Shown here: positions 40,656 through 49,255 of the stretch, one piece after another
How positions within the stretch are numbered: the first letter of the stretch is position 1
Layout of the letters: every line of letters begins with the position of its first letter
DNA from: Streptomyces sp. NBC_00523
GTDB lineage: Bacteria > Actinomycetota > Actinomycetes > Streptomycetales > Streptomycetaceae
Direction: 5' to 3'
Assembly: GCF_036346615.1 (NCBI RefSeq)
Contig: NZ_CP107836.1
Location: 6,820,001-6,884,000 of the forward strand
Length of the DNA stretch: 64,000 nucleotides
Notes under the pieces: generated by a model
Told to the model about the DNA's origin: nothing
Databases searched by the model: none
The model's input: only the letters and a program-made list of their open reading frames with translations
Made by a program: the position numbers and the translations under genes

Positions 40656-41209
40656 CGGATCTCCTCCCGGTACGCGTGCGGCTCCTCGTCCGCCCGGCCC
40701 GCGCCGCCGCCCGTGGTCGCGGGCACGGCCGCACCGGCCACCGGGGCCGATGCTGTGGTGGTGGGCGCCGGGGCGGGGGTGCCGGTGGGCCCGAGGCGGC
40801 GCAGCCGGGCGGCGGCCGTCTTGAACAGCGGCTGCTTGGAGACCGGGTCCCACGCGGTGGCGGTCAGTTCGTTGCCGGCGCGCCCGGCGCCCTTCGGCTC
40901 GAACCCGCCGTCGGTGTCCCAGTAGCCGTAGTGGAACGGCAGGAACAGCACCCCGTCCCGGATGCCGCTGACCCGCGCCGCCGCCCGCACCGTGCCGCGC
41001 GGCGTGGCGACCTCCACGAGGTCACCCTCCTCGATGTCGAGGCCGTCCCCGTTGGAGTGCAGGATCGCCGCCGACTGCACCCACCGCTCGACCTGGTCCG
41101 GGGTCACCCCGTCGGCGAGCCGGGTGTCCACCCGTACGGGCCAGGGCTCACCGGGGCCGTAGGGGGTGCGGGTGCCCCAGGGCTGGGCGATGCGGTCCGT
41201 CCGTGTCAT
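40652..41209 (-). CDS. Molybdopterin oxidoreductase remnant with large internal deletion
   Basis: 185 residues, whereas the related actinobacterial molybdopterin oxidoreductases are about 700-800. The N-terminal part (to about residue 57, VQSAAILHSNGDGLDI) looks like the N-terminus of the full enzyme. From EEGDLVEVATPRGTV on, it is the C-terminal molybdopterin-dinucleotide-binding domain (FLPFHYGYWDT, SKQPLFKTAA). The central catalytic domains are absent, yet the frame is open. GAGGAGA precedes ATG 41209, and the gene sits 9 bases after the FUSC gene and overlaps the next one. It cannot be a working oxidoreductase alone; it may be a decayed gene or a repurposed domain. Confidence 0.75.
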   Translation of the reverse strand: MTRTDRIAQPWGTRTPYGPGEPWPVRVDTRLADGVTPDQVERWVQSAAILHSNGDGLDIEEGDLVEVATPRGTVRAAARVSGIRDGVLFLPFHYGYWDTDGGFEPKGAGRAGNELTATAWDPVSKQPLFKTAAARLRRLGPTGTPAPAPTTTASAPVAGAAVPATTGGGAGRADEEPHAYREEIR

Positions 41210-41218
41210 GCGTTCTCC

Positions 41219-42376
41219 TCAGATCCGGCCGGTGCGGGCGCCGCCGGCGGGAACCGCCGAGCCGTCCTCGCCGGGTGTCAGGTCGTCGAGCAGGGCCTGG
41301 CAGCCGGCCACCAGGCTGCCGAGCGAGGCGCCGGCGTCGGGGCCCGGCCCGCGCAGATGCCGCTTGGCGTCGGCCAGGGCGCGCCTGGCCCCGGTCAGGT
41401 GCCCGGCTCGCTCCTCCAGGCAGGCGTCGTCCGGCCCCTGCTCCATGGTCGTCTCGTCCGCGGCGCACACCTCCGACGCGGCGGCCAGCACGGTGCTCAG
41501 GTCCTCCAGGAACGGCCCCGGCGGGCGGGGCAGCGCGCGCCGCTCGGACGCGGTCTCCCAGAGCGTCAGCGTGATGGAGAGCAACTGGTTCCCCACCTGC
41601 GCCCAGACGACGTCCCACCGCTCGGAGGGTGAGGGGGTGCTCCGGCGCATGCGGTGGCCCGGGTTGAAGCGGAAGCTCTCCGTCGACCAGCCGCGCGCCG
41701 CGCGGAGGTCCGAGAGCGCACCGGGCAGCGCCCCGGCGGCCCGATGCCAGCGCTCCGCCCGCTCCTCGTCGTACTCCTCGACCAGCCCCTCGCTCAGCTC
41801 GCGCAGCAGCCGTGAGCACTCCCTCGGCAGCGCGCACGCGAGGGTCCGCACGTGCAGCGAGTGCACCGGCGGCAGGACGATCGCGTTCACCGCGATCCCG
41901 ACGACGGCCCCCACCACCGTTTCCAGCAACCGGTGTCCGACGGCGGACAACGAGTACGTCCCGTAGGCCAGGACGAACAGGGCGGTGGTGGGCGCGTACA
42001 GGCCCTGCTCGCCGACCGGCAGCCAATTGCCGAGCAGCACGGTGAGCGGCAGGGCGATGAGCATGGCCGTCATCGTGTTGCCGGTGACCGCCGCCGCGCC
42101 TGCGGCGAGCAGGGTGCCGGAGGCCATCATCGCGATCAGTTCGACCGCCGAGCGCAGCGACCGGTAGACGGTTCCCTGCACGAGGGCGACGGCGGCCCAG
42201 GGGGCCATCAGCGCCATCGGCGCCGCCAGCCACCACCCCGTGAGCGCCCAGGCGAGGGCGGCAGCGGCGGCGGCCTTCAGGGACTGCACCAGCTGGTACC
42301 GGCCGGGGAGGCGTACATCGGAGGTGAGCGCCCCCAGCCGCTCCCGCACGGCCGCCGCCTTACCGCTCCCCAGCAC
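41219..42376 (-). CDS. FUSC family (aromatic acid exporter-like) membrane protein
   Basis: A 385-residue integral membrane protein. About six hydrophobic segments fill the N-terminal half (for example LAAPMALMAPWAAVALVQGTV and ALFVLAYGTYSL), followed by a long cytosolic helical domain, the layout of the fusaric-acid-resistance/ArAE efflux family. I chose GTG 42376, 6 bases after AGGGAGGG; a TTG two codons earlier is too close to that site. It is first of three tightly packed minus-strand genes. The substrate is unknown. Confidence 0.85.
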   Translation of the reverse strand: MLGSGKAAAVRERLGALTSDVRLPGRYQLVQSLKAAAAAALAWALTGWWLAAPMALMAPWAAVALVQGTVYRSLRSAVELIAMMASGTLLAAGAAAVTGNTMTAMLIALPLTVLLGNWLPVGEQGLYAPTTALFVLAYGTYSLSAVGHRLLETVVGAVVGIAVNAIVLPPVHSLHVRTLACALPRECSRLLRELSEGLVEEYDEERAERWHRAAGALPGALSDLRAARGWSTESFRFNPGHRMRRSTPSPSERWDVVWAQVGNQLLSITLTLWETASERRALPRPPGPFLEDLSTVLAAASEVCAADETTMEQGPDDACLEERAGHLTGARRALADAKRHLRGPGPDAGASLGSLVAGCQALLDDLTPGEDGSAVPAGGARTGRI

Positions 42377-42419
42377 CGACAACCCTCCCTTTACGCGAAT
42401 GGTCCGGGCGAGCGGTGGG

Positions 42420-42890
42420 TCAGCCCTCCCGGCCCTGGTCCTCCTCCTCGTCCGTGGTGTGGACGGCGGCCTCCTCGGCCGAGGCCGCGCCGCCGTCGAT
42501 GCCCACGTCGTTCGCGTAGACGTCGGTGCGGCGGCCCGGCACGTCGTCCGCCTCGCTCAGCCGCCCCGAGCGGGTCCCGCCCTCCTCCGGCTCCAGCGGC
42601 TCACCCTCGCCGTCGTCCAGGTCCCCGATGCCGTCGCCGTCCGGCGGCTCGACGTCCTCGACCTCCTGGGCCAGGCGCTGGTCGAGGGATTCGCCGCGGC
42701 GCTCCTCCTCGCCCGTCGTGCCGTACTTGTCGACGCCCAGGGGGCGCTCGGGCGGTGAGTAGCCCTCGTCCAGCTGGTCGTCCAGGCCACGCTCGCCGAG
42801 CGCGTTCTCCAGGTCGAGATCGTCGTTGGGCGGGTCCTGGCCGTCGTCCTGCGGCTGGTAGACGTCGTCGCCACGTGCCTCTGTCGGCAT
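42420..42890 (-). CDS. DUF5709 acidic protein
   Basis: A 156-residue, strongly acidic, probably disordered protein matching actinobacterial DUF5709: VYQPQDDGQDPPNDDLDLENALGER near the start, PPERPLGVDKYGTTGEEE in the middle and RLSEADDVPG later. ATG 42890 follows GGAAGGA with 7-base spacing. The function is unknown; it is often near stress genes, and here it sits by the catalase. Confidence 0.88.
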   Translation of the reverse strand: MPTEARGDDVYQPQDDGQDPPNDDLDLENALGERGLDDQLDEGYSPPERPLGVDKYGTTGEEERRGESLDQRLAQEVEDVEPPDGDGIGDLDDGEGEPLEPEEGGTRSGRLSEADDVPGRRTDVYANDVGIDGGAASAEEAAVHTTDEEEDQGREG

Positions 42891-42924
42891 GATTCGTCCT
42901 TCCGTCGGAGGCGTCAGGGATGCC

Positions 42925-42948
42925 GGGGCGGCCGCGAGCGGCCGCCCC
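42925..42948 (-). terminator. Hairpin downstream of the 62-aa gene
   Basis: An 11-bp GC stem (GGGGCGGCCGC / GCGGCCGCCCC) with two unpaired bases lies between the end of the 62-residue gene (43002) and the DUF5709 start. Confidence 0.6.
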
Positions 42949-43001
42949 GCGCAACCTGCGAGTGCCCTGCCGGGCACGGGGAAAACACGCCTTTTGTCAC
43001 T

Positions 43002-43190
43002 CTATGTGCGCGGCTCGTCCGCGTCTTCCTGGGCCTCTTCGTTCGGGGTCAGCGCATCCCCGGCCTCGCTGTCCCCGCCGCGCCGCTCACGGGTGTCCGC
43101 CACGTCCGTCTCGGCCTCCTCCGCCTCCCGGACGACCTCCTCGGCGGCGGTCCGGGGCGGCTTCCCGTGCTCTCGGTCCTGGTGGTTCAT
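43002..43190 (-). CDS. Small acidic hypothetical protein
   Basis: A 62-residue, highly charged protein (Glu/Asp/Arg-rich, AAEEVVREAEEAETDVADTRERRGGD) with no hydrophobic core, so probably disordered. It is not assigned to a family. GAGGAG lies 4 bases before ATG 43190. It is downstream of the catalase, separated by a terminator-like hairpin. Confidence 0.65.
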   Translation of the reverse strand: MNHQDREHGKPPRTAAEEVVREAEEAETDVADTRERRGGDSEAGDALTPNEEAQEDADEPRT

Positions 43191-43242
43191 ACGTCTCCTC
43201 ATGTCGGTGCCGGTCTCCGGGCTTCTCCCGCGCGTGCCCTGG

Positions 43243-43271
43243 CCCGGGCCGGCTACGCACGCCGGCCCGGG
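43243..43271 (-). terminator. Catalase terminator hairpin
   Basis: An 11-bp stem (CCCGGGCCGGC / GCCGGCCCGGG) with a 7-nt loop begins 8 bases past the catalase stop on the minus strand. Confidence 0.7.
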
Positions 43272-43278
43272 GCAGTGC

Positions 43279-45486
43279 TCAGAGCGCGGGCGTGAAGCGG
43301 TCCCAGGCGCGGTGACCTGCGAGGAGTTCCGTGACGCCGTCCAGCACCGTGGACGCGGCGCCGCCCGCCACGACCCCCGGGGCGTCCGAGGCCAGACCGG
43401 CCTTCTCCAGCACCGTCGCCCCCTCGCCGCACGCCCCGACGGCCTTGCCGTGCCGGAACGCCTCGGTGACCAGCAGCAGGACGCGCGGGTCCACACCGGT
43501 GGACCGGGCCCCGTCGTCGGTCTTGGCGTCACGTGCCCCGTAGGCGTCCGGGGCCGGGGCGGGCGCCCCCACCAGCACGATGGCGTCGAACTCGATCGAC
43601 CGGGCGGTGGTGAACGTGCGCTGCACGGTCACCGGGTCGCTTTCGGGGCCCAGCTTTCCGCCCGAGGGCGCGATGACCAGGGGGACCATCCCGGCGTCGA
43701 GGACCGCGCCGCGCGCCTCCCGTACGGCGTCCAGGCCGCTCTCGCCGTCCGTGACGATGCCGACGACCCGCCCGTCGACCGGCCAGGTGCGCCCCAGCTG
43801 GGACAGCGCGGGGCTCGGCTCCGGGGAGGTCAGCGGCACGGTCGCCTCCGGCGCCGGCAGACCCAGGCCCTCGGCGACGTGCGCGCACAGCTGCGGGTCG
43901 ATGTTGGCGAGCACCCGGAGCCCACGCTCCTTGACCGCCTGGTCCCAGCACTTGCCGAGCTCGAAGGTGTACGCGGCGGTGATGTGCTCCCGCTCGGTGG
44001 GCGTCATGCTCAGCCAGAACAGCCGGGCCTGGCTGAAGTGGTCGTCGAACGAGGCCGCCGCGTCCCGCACCTTCCGGGCCGCCGGGACCTCGACGGGCAC
44101 CTCGATGTAGGCGCCCGTGTCCGCACCGGCGGTGAACGGGCAGCCGCCGTCCAGGGAGTTGGGCCGGTACGGGGCCACGCCCCGGTGCACCGCCGTCTGG
44201 TGCATGCCGTCGCGCAGCATGTCGTTGACGGGCGCGTGCGTGCGGTTGATCGGCAGCTGGGCGAAGTTGGGCCCACCGAGCCGGGTGATCTGGGTGTCGA
44301 CGTACGAGAAGAGGCGCCCCTGCATCAGCGCGTCGTTGGTGACGTCGATGCCCGGCACCAGATGGCCGACGTGGAAGGCGACCTGCTCCGTCTCGGCGAA
44401 GTAGTTCGACGGGTTGGCGTTCAGCGTCATCAGCCCGATCGGGCGGACCGGCGCCAGCTCCTCCGGCACGATCTTCGTCGGGTCGAGCAGGTCGATGCCC
44501 TCGAACATCTGGTCCTCGGTGTCCGGGAACGTCTGCACCCCCAGCTCCCACTGGGGGAAGGCGCCCGCCTCGATCGCGTCGGCCAGGTCCCGGCGGTGGA
44601 AGTCCGGGTCCATGCCGCAGGCGATCTGGGCCTCCTCCCACACCTGCGAGTGCACGCCCAGCTTCGGCTTCCAGTGGAACTTCACCAGCGTGGTCGCGCC
44701 CTCGGCGTTGACCAGCCGGAAGGTGTGGACGCCGAAGCCCTCCATCATCCGGTACGAACGCGGGATGCCCCGGTCCGACATGTTCCACAGGGTGTGGTGG
44801 GTCGCCTCGGTGTGCAGGGTGACGAAGTCCCAGAACGTGTCGTGGGCGCTCTGCGCCTGCGGGATCTCCCGGTCCGGGTGCGGCTTTCCCGCGTGGATGA
44901 CGTCGGGGAACTTGATCGCGTCCTGGATGAAGAAGACCGGGATGTTGTTGCCGACCAGGTCGAAGACGCCCTCGTCGGTGTAGAACTTCGTCGCGAAGCC
45001 CCTGGTGTCGCGCACCGTGTCGGCGGAACCCCGCGAGCCGAGCACGGTGGAGAAGCGTACGAAGACCGGCGTCTCGACGCCCTCGGCGAGGAACGCGGCC
45101 TTCGTGATGCCCGCCGCCGCCCCGTACCCCCGGAAGACACCGTGGGCGGCGGCACCGCGGGCGTGCACCACCCGCTCCGGGATGCGCTCGTGGTCGAAGT
45201 GGGTGATCTTCTCCCGCAGGTGGTGGTCCTGGAGCAGCACCGGGCCGCGGGGGCCGGCCTTCAGCGAGTGGTCGGTCTCGTACAGCCGGGCACCCTGAGC
45301 GGTGGTGAGGTAGGCACCGCCCTGAGCCACCTTGTCCTGGTCGGCGCCGGTCGGCTGCCCGGTCGGGCTCACGGTCTCCGGACCGCGCTGGTCGTGCTTG
45401 GGCGGCAGCGGCCCGCGCGGCTTCGTGGGCTCTTCGACCGTGGCGGGCTCGGGACCGGGAGCGCCGGGGATCTCGTTGTCGCTCAC
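43279..45486 (-). CDS. katE: Large-subunit monofunctional catalase, KatE/HPII type
   Basis: A 735-residue haem catalase that breaks down hydrogen peroxide. Active-site His lies in ERVVHARGAAAHG, the distal Asn in DLVGNNIPVFF, and the haem-ligand Tyr in RLFSYVDTQITRLGG. The C-terminal 150 residues (GRVVGIVTDGESGLDAV onward) form the DJ-1/GAT-like domain that distinguishes the large clade-2 catalases. The start is taken as GTG 45486 (SDNEIPGAPG follows); the ribosome-binding site is weak. It lies divergent from the APC permease gene, near the DUF5709 and DJ-1 genes, in a stress-flavoured region. Confidence 0.96.
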   Translation of the reverse strand: MSDNEIPGAPGPEPATVEEPTKPRGPLPPKHDQRGPETVSPTGQPTGADQDKVAQGGAYLTTAQGARLYETDHSLKAGPRGPVLLQDHHLREKITHFDHERIPERVVHARGAAAHGVFRGYGAAAGITKAAFLAEGVETPVFVRFSTVLGSRGSADTVRDTRGFATKFYTDEGVFDLVGNNIPVFFIQDAIKFPDVIHAGKPHPDREIPQAQSAHDTFWDFVTLHTEATHHTLWNMSDRGIPRSYRMMEGFGVHTFRLVNAEGATTLVKFHWKPKLGVHSQVWEEAQIACGMDPDFHRRDLADAIEAGAFPQWELGVQTFPDTEDQMFEGIDLLDPTKIVPEELAPVRPIGLMTLNANPSNYFAETEQVAFHVGHLVPGIDVTNDALMQGRLFSYVDTQITRLGGPNFAQLPINRTHAPVNDMLRDGMHQTAVHRGVAPYRPNSLDGGCPFTAGADTGAYIEVPVEVPAARKVRDAAASFDDHFSQARLFWLSMTPTEREHITAAYTFELGKCWDQAVKERGLRVLANIDPQLCAHVAEGLGLPAPEATVPLTSPEPSPALSQLGRTWPVDGRVVGIVTDGESGLDAVREARGAVLDAGMVPLVIAPSGGKLGPESDPVTVQRTFTTARSIEFDAIVLVGAPAPAPDAYGARDAKTDDGARSTGVDPRVLLLVTEAFRHGKAVGACGEGATVLEKAGLASDAPGVVAGGAASTVLDGVTELLAGHRAWDRFTPAL

Positions 45487-45650
45487 TGGATTCCAATCTC
45501 GTGGGGGAAGGAGGAGGAGCAGCGCCGCGCGGAGTGGTCGGCACGCGCTGGGGATCGCCCGACCACGCGTACCCCCTGGCCCACGACCGGACACCTCGGT
45601 TGAGCCATCCGCATCGGCCACCCGTTCCAACGGGCGACGAGCCGTCCTCC

Positions 45651-45685
45651 GGTGCGTCCCCCGGCTGACTGCCGGGGGACGCACC
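45651..45685 (+). promoter_or_regulatory. 15-bp perfect hairpin just upstream of the APC permease
   Basis: GGTGCGTCCCCCGGC and its exact complement GCCGGGGGACGCACC flank TGACT. It ends 15 bases before the GTG start. GGGTATAGG follows directly and could be a -10 element giving a leaderless message. Operator or leader hairpin are both possible. The rest of the 45487-45700 gap holds nothing else I can name. Confidence 0.6.
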
Positions 45686-45700
45686 GGGTATAGGGGCCCC

Positions 45701-47026
45701 GTGAAAGCTCCCCGAACCACGCCCGAGGGCCCGGACGATCCGACGAGCCTCAAGAAGGACCTCACCACCTGGCTGCTCTACTTCTTCATCCTCGGAGACG
45801 TCCTCGGCGCCGGCGTCTACGTCCTGATCGGCGAGGTCGCGGCCGATGCCGGCGGGGCCGTCTGGGCCCCCCTCCTGGTGGCCCTGTGCCTGGCCCTGCT
45901 GACCGCCGCCTCGTACGCGGAGATGGCCACGAAGTACCCGCGCGCGGGCGGCGCCTCCCACTACGCGACGCTGGCCTACGGGCCCTTCACCGGCTTCCTG
46001 GCCGGCTTCTGCATGCTGGCGGCCGGGGTGGTGTCGGTGGCGGCCCTGGCCCGGGGCTTCGCCGGTGACTATCTTTCCGAGTTCGTCACGCTGCCGCTGG
46101 TCCTGGTGGCCGTCGTCTTCCTGCTGGCGCTCGCGCTGCTCAACGCCCGGGGCATCAGCGAGTCGACACGGGCCAACGCCGTCGCCACCGTCATCGAGGT
46201 CAGCGGCCTGCTGCTGGTGATCGGACTCGGCTGCTGGATCGTGCTCCGCGGCGACGGGGACCTGAGCCGGCTCACCGACCTCGGCACCGAGAGCGAGGGG
46301 CCAGTCCTGGCCGTACTGAGCGGCGCGGTCCTCGCTTACTACTCCTTCGTCGGCTTCGAGACCTCCGTCAACGTGGCCGAGGAGACGCGCGACCCCCGCC
46401 GCTCCTATCCGCGGGCCCTGTTCGGCGCGCTGATCACCGCGGGCGCCGTCTATGCCCTGGTCGGCGCCGCGGCCGCGGCCGCCGTGCCGACGGAGAAGCT
46501 GGCCGAGTCCAGCGGGCCGCTGCTCGAAGTCGTCCGCACCGCCGGTGGTGTTCCCACCTGGCTCTTCAGCGCCATCGCGCTGGTCGCCGTCGCCAACGGA
46601 GCGCTGCTGACCGGCATCATGTCCTCGCGGCTGGCCTACGGCATGGCCCGTGACGGGCTGCTGCCACGCTTCCTGACGGCCGTGCTTCCGGGGCGGCGCA
46701 CCCCCTGGGCGGCGATCGCGGCGACGACCGCCCTCTCGCTGCTGCTCGCGCTGACCGGCGACGTCTCCACGCTCGCCTCGACCCTGGTCCTGCTGCTCCT
46801 CGTGGTCTTCTTCCTGGTCAACACGTCGCTGCTGGTCCTGCGCCGCGACCCCGGGCGCCCCGGGCACTTCAGGGCCCCGACCGCCGTGCCCCTCCTCGGT
46901 GCCGCCTCCTGCGTGGGGCTCGCGACTCAGATCGAGGGCGACGTCTGGCTACGGGGGCTCGCGGTCCTCGCCGTGGGCGCCGCCCTCGGGGCAGTCGCCG
47001 CGCTGCGGCTGCGCCGGGCCGACTGA
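45701..47026 (+). CDS. APC family amino acid permease
   Basis: A 441-residue polytopic transporter with about 12 hydrophobic segments. The APC hallmark near the start reads LLYFFILGDVLGAGVYVLIGEV, and the AYYSFVGFETSVNVAEETRDPRRSYPRAL stretch corresponds to the consensus loop of helix 6 and after. The start GTG 45701 agrees with the family; only a weak AGGGG precedes it and the long open frame upstream is poor protein. The substrate is unknown. It is divergent from the catalase gene. Confidence 0.92.
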   Translation: MKAPRTTPEGPDDPTSLKKDLTTWLLYFFILGDVLGAGVYVLIGEVAADAGGAVWAPLLVALCLALLTAASYAEMATKYPRAGGASHYATLAYGPFTGFLAGFCMLAAGVVSVAALARGFAGDYLSEFVTLPLVLVAVVFLLALALLNARGISESTRANAVATVIEVSGLLLVIGLGCWIVLRGDGDLSRLTDLGTESEGPVLAVLSGAVLAYYSFVGFETSVNVAEETRDPRRSYPRALFGALITAGAVYALVGAAAAAAVPTEKLAESSGPLLEVVRTAGGVPTWLFSAIALVAVANGALLTGIMSSRLAYGMARDGLLPRFLTAVLPGRRTPWAAIAATTALSLLLALTGDVSTLASTLVLLLLVVFFLVNTSLLVLRRDPGRPGHFRAPTAVPLLGAASCVGLATQIEGDVWLRGLAVLAVGAALGAVAALRLRRAD

Positions 47027-47077
47027 ACGGGGCTGCCAGTAGGCTGACTTCGTACACGCGAGCGACTTGGGGGCAGG

Positions 47078-47479
47078 GTGCACGACAGAGCCACGGACGG
47101 TCGGGTGATTCCTTCGGTGGCCGGGCGGCCCTGGTGGGCTGCCAACGAGCTGCTCGCGTTCCTGCTGGAGGTGGCGGCGCTGGCCTGCCTCTTTTGGTGG
47201 GGCTTCGCCCTGGCGGACAACCTGGCCCTCCAACTGCTCACCGGCACCGCCGTCCTCGCCGCGGCCGTCGTGCTGTGGGGTCTGTTCGCCGCACCACGCG
47301 CCCGGTTCCGCCCGCCGCTCGCGGGGGTCCTGGCGGTGAAGGCCCTGGTGCTCGGCGGGGGAGCCCTCGCGCTGTACGGGGTCGGGCACCCGGTCGCCGC
47401 TGCGGTGCTGGGTGCCGTCGTCGTGGTCAATACGGCCCTGGCGGAAACCTTCCGGCGCCGCGTCGCGCCCGCCGCCTGA
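47078..47479 (+). CDS. YrdB family (DUF2568) small membrane protein
   Basis: A 133-residue protein with four predicted membrane helices (WAANELLAFLLEVAALACLFWWGF, then LLTGTAVLAAAVVLWGLF and two more) and the FAAPRARFR turn typical of YrdB/DUF2568 proteins. The start is GTG 47078 after GGGGCAGG. The function is unknown. It lies 51 bases after the permease stop, so possibly co-transcribed. Confidence 0.85.
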   Translation: MHDRATDGRVIPSVAGRPWWAANELLAFLLEVAALACLFWWGFALADNLALQLLTGTAVLAAAVVLWGLFAAPRARFRPPLAGVLAVKALVLGGGALALYGVGHPVAAAVLGAVVVVNTALAETFRRRVAPAA

Positions 47480-47654
47480 CCGAGGGCTCGGCGCACGGGC
47501 CGGTTTCCGGCGGGCGTGACCGGGCAGCCGACCCGTGAAGTCGGTAGCGTGGAACATGACGACGACCGGGCGCCCCAGGGACCGGGGCCCGCGGAAGCAC
47601 CACCGGCGCGTCCGCGTCGGCCCCTGCCCGCCGCCCGGGAAGGGACGGCCGCAC

Positions 47655-48488
47655 ATGTGCCGATGGCTGGCCTATTCCGGTACGAGTGTCGTGCTCAGCG
47701 ATCTCCTCTACAAGCCGGAGCACTCGCTCATCGATCAGAGCCTGCACTCCACCATGGGCGTGGAGACGACCAACGGGGACGGATTCGGGGTCGGTTGGTA
47801 CGGGCCCGAGCAAAAGACGCCCGCGATCATCCGCGATACCGGACCCGCCTGGAACAACCGCAATCTGCGGGAGATCGCGGGCCACATCCGCTCGCCGTTG
47901 TTCTTCGCCCATGTGCGGGCGTCCACGGGGACGGCCATCCAGGAGACCAACTGCCACCCCTTCCGGCACGGCCGCTGGATGTGGATGCACAACGGTGCGA
48001 TCGCGGACTTCCACCGGCTGCGGCGCGATCTCTCCCTGGCGCTCGACCCGGCCCTGTTCTCGGCCCTGGAGGGGTCCACGGACTCCGAGGTGATGTTCTA
48101 CCTCGCGCTGACGTTCGGGCTCGACCAGGACGTGCCCGGCGCCGTGGCCCGGATGGCCGGACTGATCGAACGCGTGGGTCGCGACGAAGGGGTGGAGAAT
48201 CCGCTCCAGATGACCATCGCGGTGTCCGACGGCGAGCGGCTGTGGTCGTTCCGCTATTCGAGTCTCGGCAAGTCGCGCTCGCTGTTCTACAGCAGCAGGG
48301 CCGAGACCGTGCGTGCCCTCCACCCGGACTCCGACTTCCTGCGGGGCGTGTCCGACAGCACCCGCCTGGTGGTGTCGGAACCCCTGGGCGGTCTGCCCGG
48401 CGTGTGGAAAGAGGTGCCGGAGAGCAGCTACGGGGTCGTGCAGCCGGGCGAGGACGAGTTCCGGCCCTTCGCGCCCGAGCCCGTGTGA
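47655..48488 (+). CDS. Class II glutamine amidotransferase
   Basis: A 277-residue Ntn-hydrolase of the YafJ/EgtC-like group. It begins MCRWLAYSG, so Cys2 becomes the N-terminal nucleophile after Met removal, and includes HSTMGVETTNGDGFGVGWYG and FFAHVRASTGTAIQETNCHPF of the glutaminase domain. The start at ATG 47655 is fixed by this cysteine; upstream in-frame ATGs are rejected. No ergothioneine genes are nearby, so the physiological substrate is unknown. It ends in a strong terminator. Confidence 0.92.
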   Translation: MCRWLAYSGTSVVLSDLLYKPEHSLIDQSLHSTMGVETTNGDGFGVGWYGPEQKTPAIIRDTGPAWNNRNLREIAGHIRSPLFFAHVRASTGTAIQETNCHPFRHGRWMWMHNGAIADFHRLRRDLSLALDPALFSALEGSTDSEVMFYLALTFGLDQDVPGAVARMAGLIERVGRDEGVENPLQMTIAVSDGERLWSFRYSSLGKSRSLFYSSRAETVRALHPDSDFLRGVSDSTRLVVSEPLGGLPGVWKEVPESSYGVVQPGEDEFRPFAPEPV

Positions 48489-48520
48489 AGGCCGCCCGGA
48501 CGGATCGCCGGGCGGCCTTC
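48487..48520. terminator. Bidirectional hairpin terminator
   Basis: A perfect 13-bp stem (GAAGGCCGCCCGG / CCGGGCGGCCTTC) with an 8-nt loop overlaps the amidotransferase stop and faces the convergent DJ-1 gene ending at 48534. Confidence 0.8.
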
Positions 48521-48533
48521 GTACGAGGGTGTC

Positions 48534-49091
48534 TCAGCCCGCGAGCGCGGCGTCGATCTCCTTGAGGAACGGGTCCAGGTCGCCCGGGTCGCGCGAGGTG
48601 ATGAGCTTCCAGCCGCCGGACTCGTCCGTCACGACCGGCTCGTCCACCCAGTCACCGCCCGCATTGCGTACGTCGGTCCGCAATGAGGCGTACGAGGTGA
48701 GTCGCTTGCCCTTGACGTTGTCGGTCTCCACCAGCATCCACGGTCCGTGGCAGATGGCCGCGACGGGCCGCCCGGACGTGGTGAACGACCGTACGATGTC
48801 GCGGGCCGGGCCCTGGAGCCGCAGCGTGTCGGCGTTCAGAGTGCCGCCCGGTACGAGCAGCAGGTCGTAGCCGGCCGGGTCGACGTCGTCCAGCGTGAGG
48901 TCGGGGCGTACGGATGTGCCGGGGTCCTTGTCGCCGACCAGCGTCTCGATGTCGTCCTTCTTCAGGGCCGCCACATCGACCCGCACGCCGCGTTCGCGCA
49001 GATGGCCGAGCGGCACGACGAGTTCGTCCTGCTCCACGCCGTAGTTGGTGACGATGGCCAGCACCTTGCCCTTGCCGCCGTTCTCGCTCAT
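48534..49091 (-). CDS. DJ-1/PfpI family protein
   Basis: A 185-residue protein of the PfpI/YhbO type. It has VLAIVTNYGVEQDELVVPL at the start, LLLVPGGTLNADTLR with the Glu-less oxyanion loop, and the nucleophile elbow AICHGPWMLVE with the catalytic Cys and His. Members act as chaperones, deglycases or hydrolases under stress. ATG 49091 follows GGAAGGA by 9 bases. It is divergent from the haem-oxygenase-like gene. Confidence 0.93.
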   Translation of the reverse strand: MSENGGKGKVLAIVTNYGVEQDELVVPLGHLRERGVRVDVAALKKDDIETLVGDKDPGTSVRPDLTLDDVDPAGYDLLLVPGGTLNADTLRLQGPARDIVRSFTTSGRPVAAICHGPWMLVETDNVKGKRLTSYASLRTDVRNAGGDWVDEPVVTDESGGWKLITSRDPGDLDPFLKEIDAALAG

Positions 49092-49255
49092 CTTCTGCCG
49101 TCCTTCCGTCCTACGGGGAACACGCCCGGTGACGTGGCTTCCGGGTCGCAGCCTCTGGGTTCCCCGCTCGGGCGCGCTCATTCATGTAGCGGCACAGGCG
49201 GTGCGACCACATGGTGGGAGAGCGGCTTTCGAGCGGACGTAAGGGGAGTGACACG

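Noticed and set aside
42889..45603. Plus-strand open frame of about 900 codons opposite the catalase
   Set aside because: Antisense of katE; no motif, and katE has its haem and active-site residues on the other strand.
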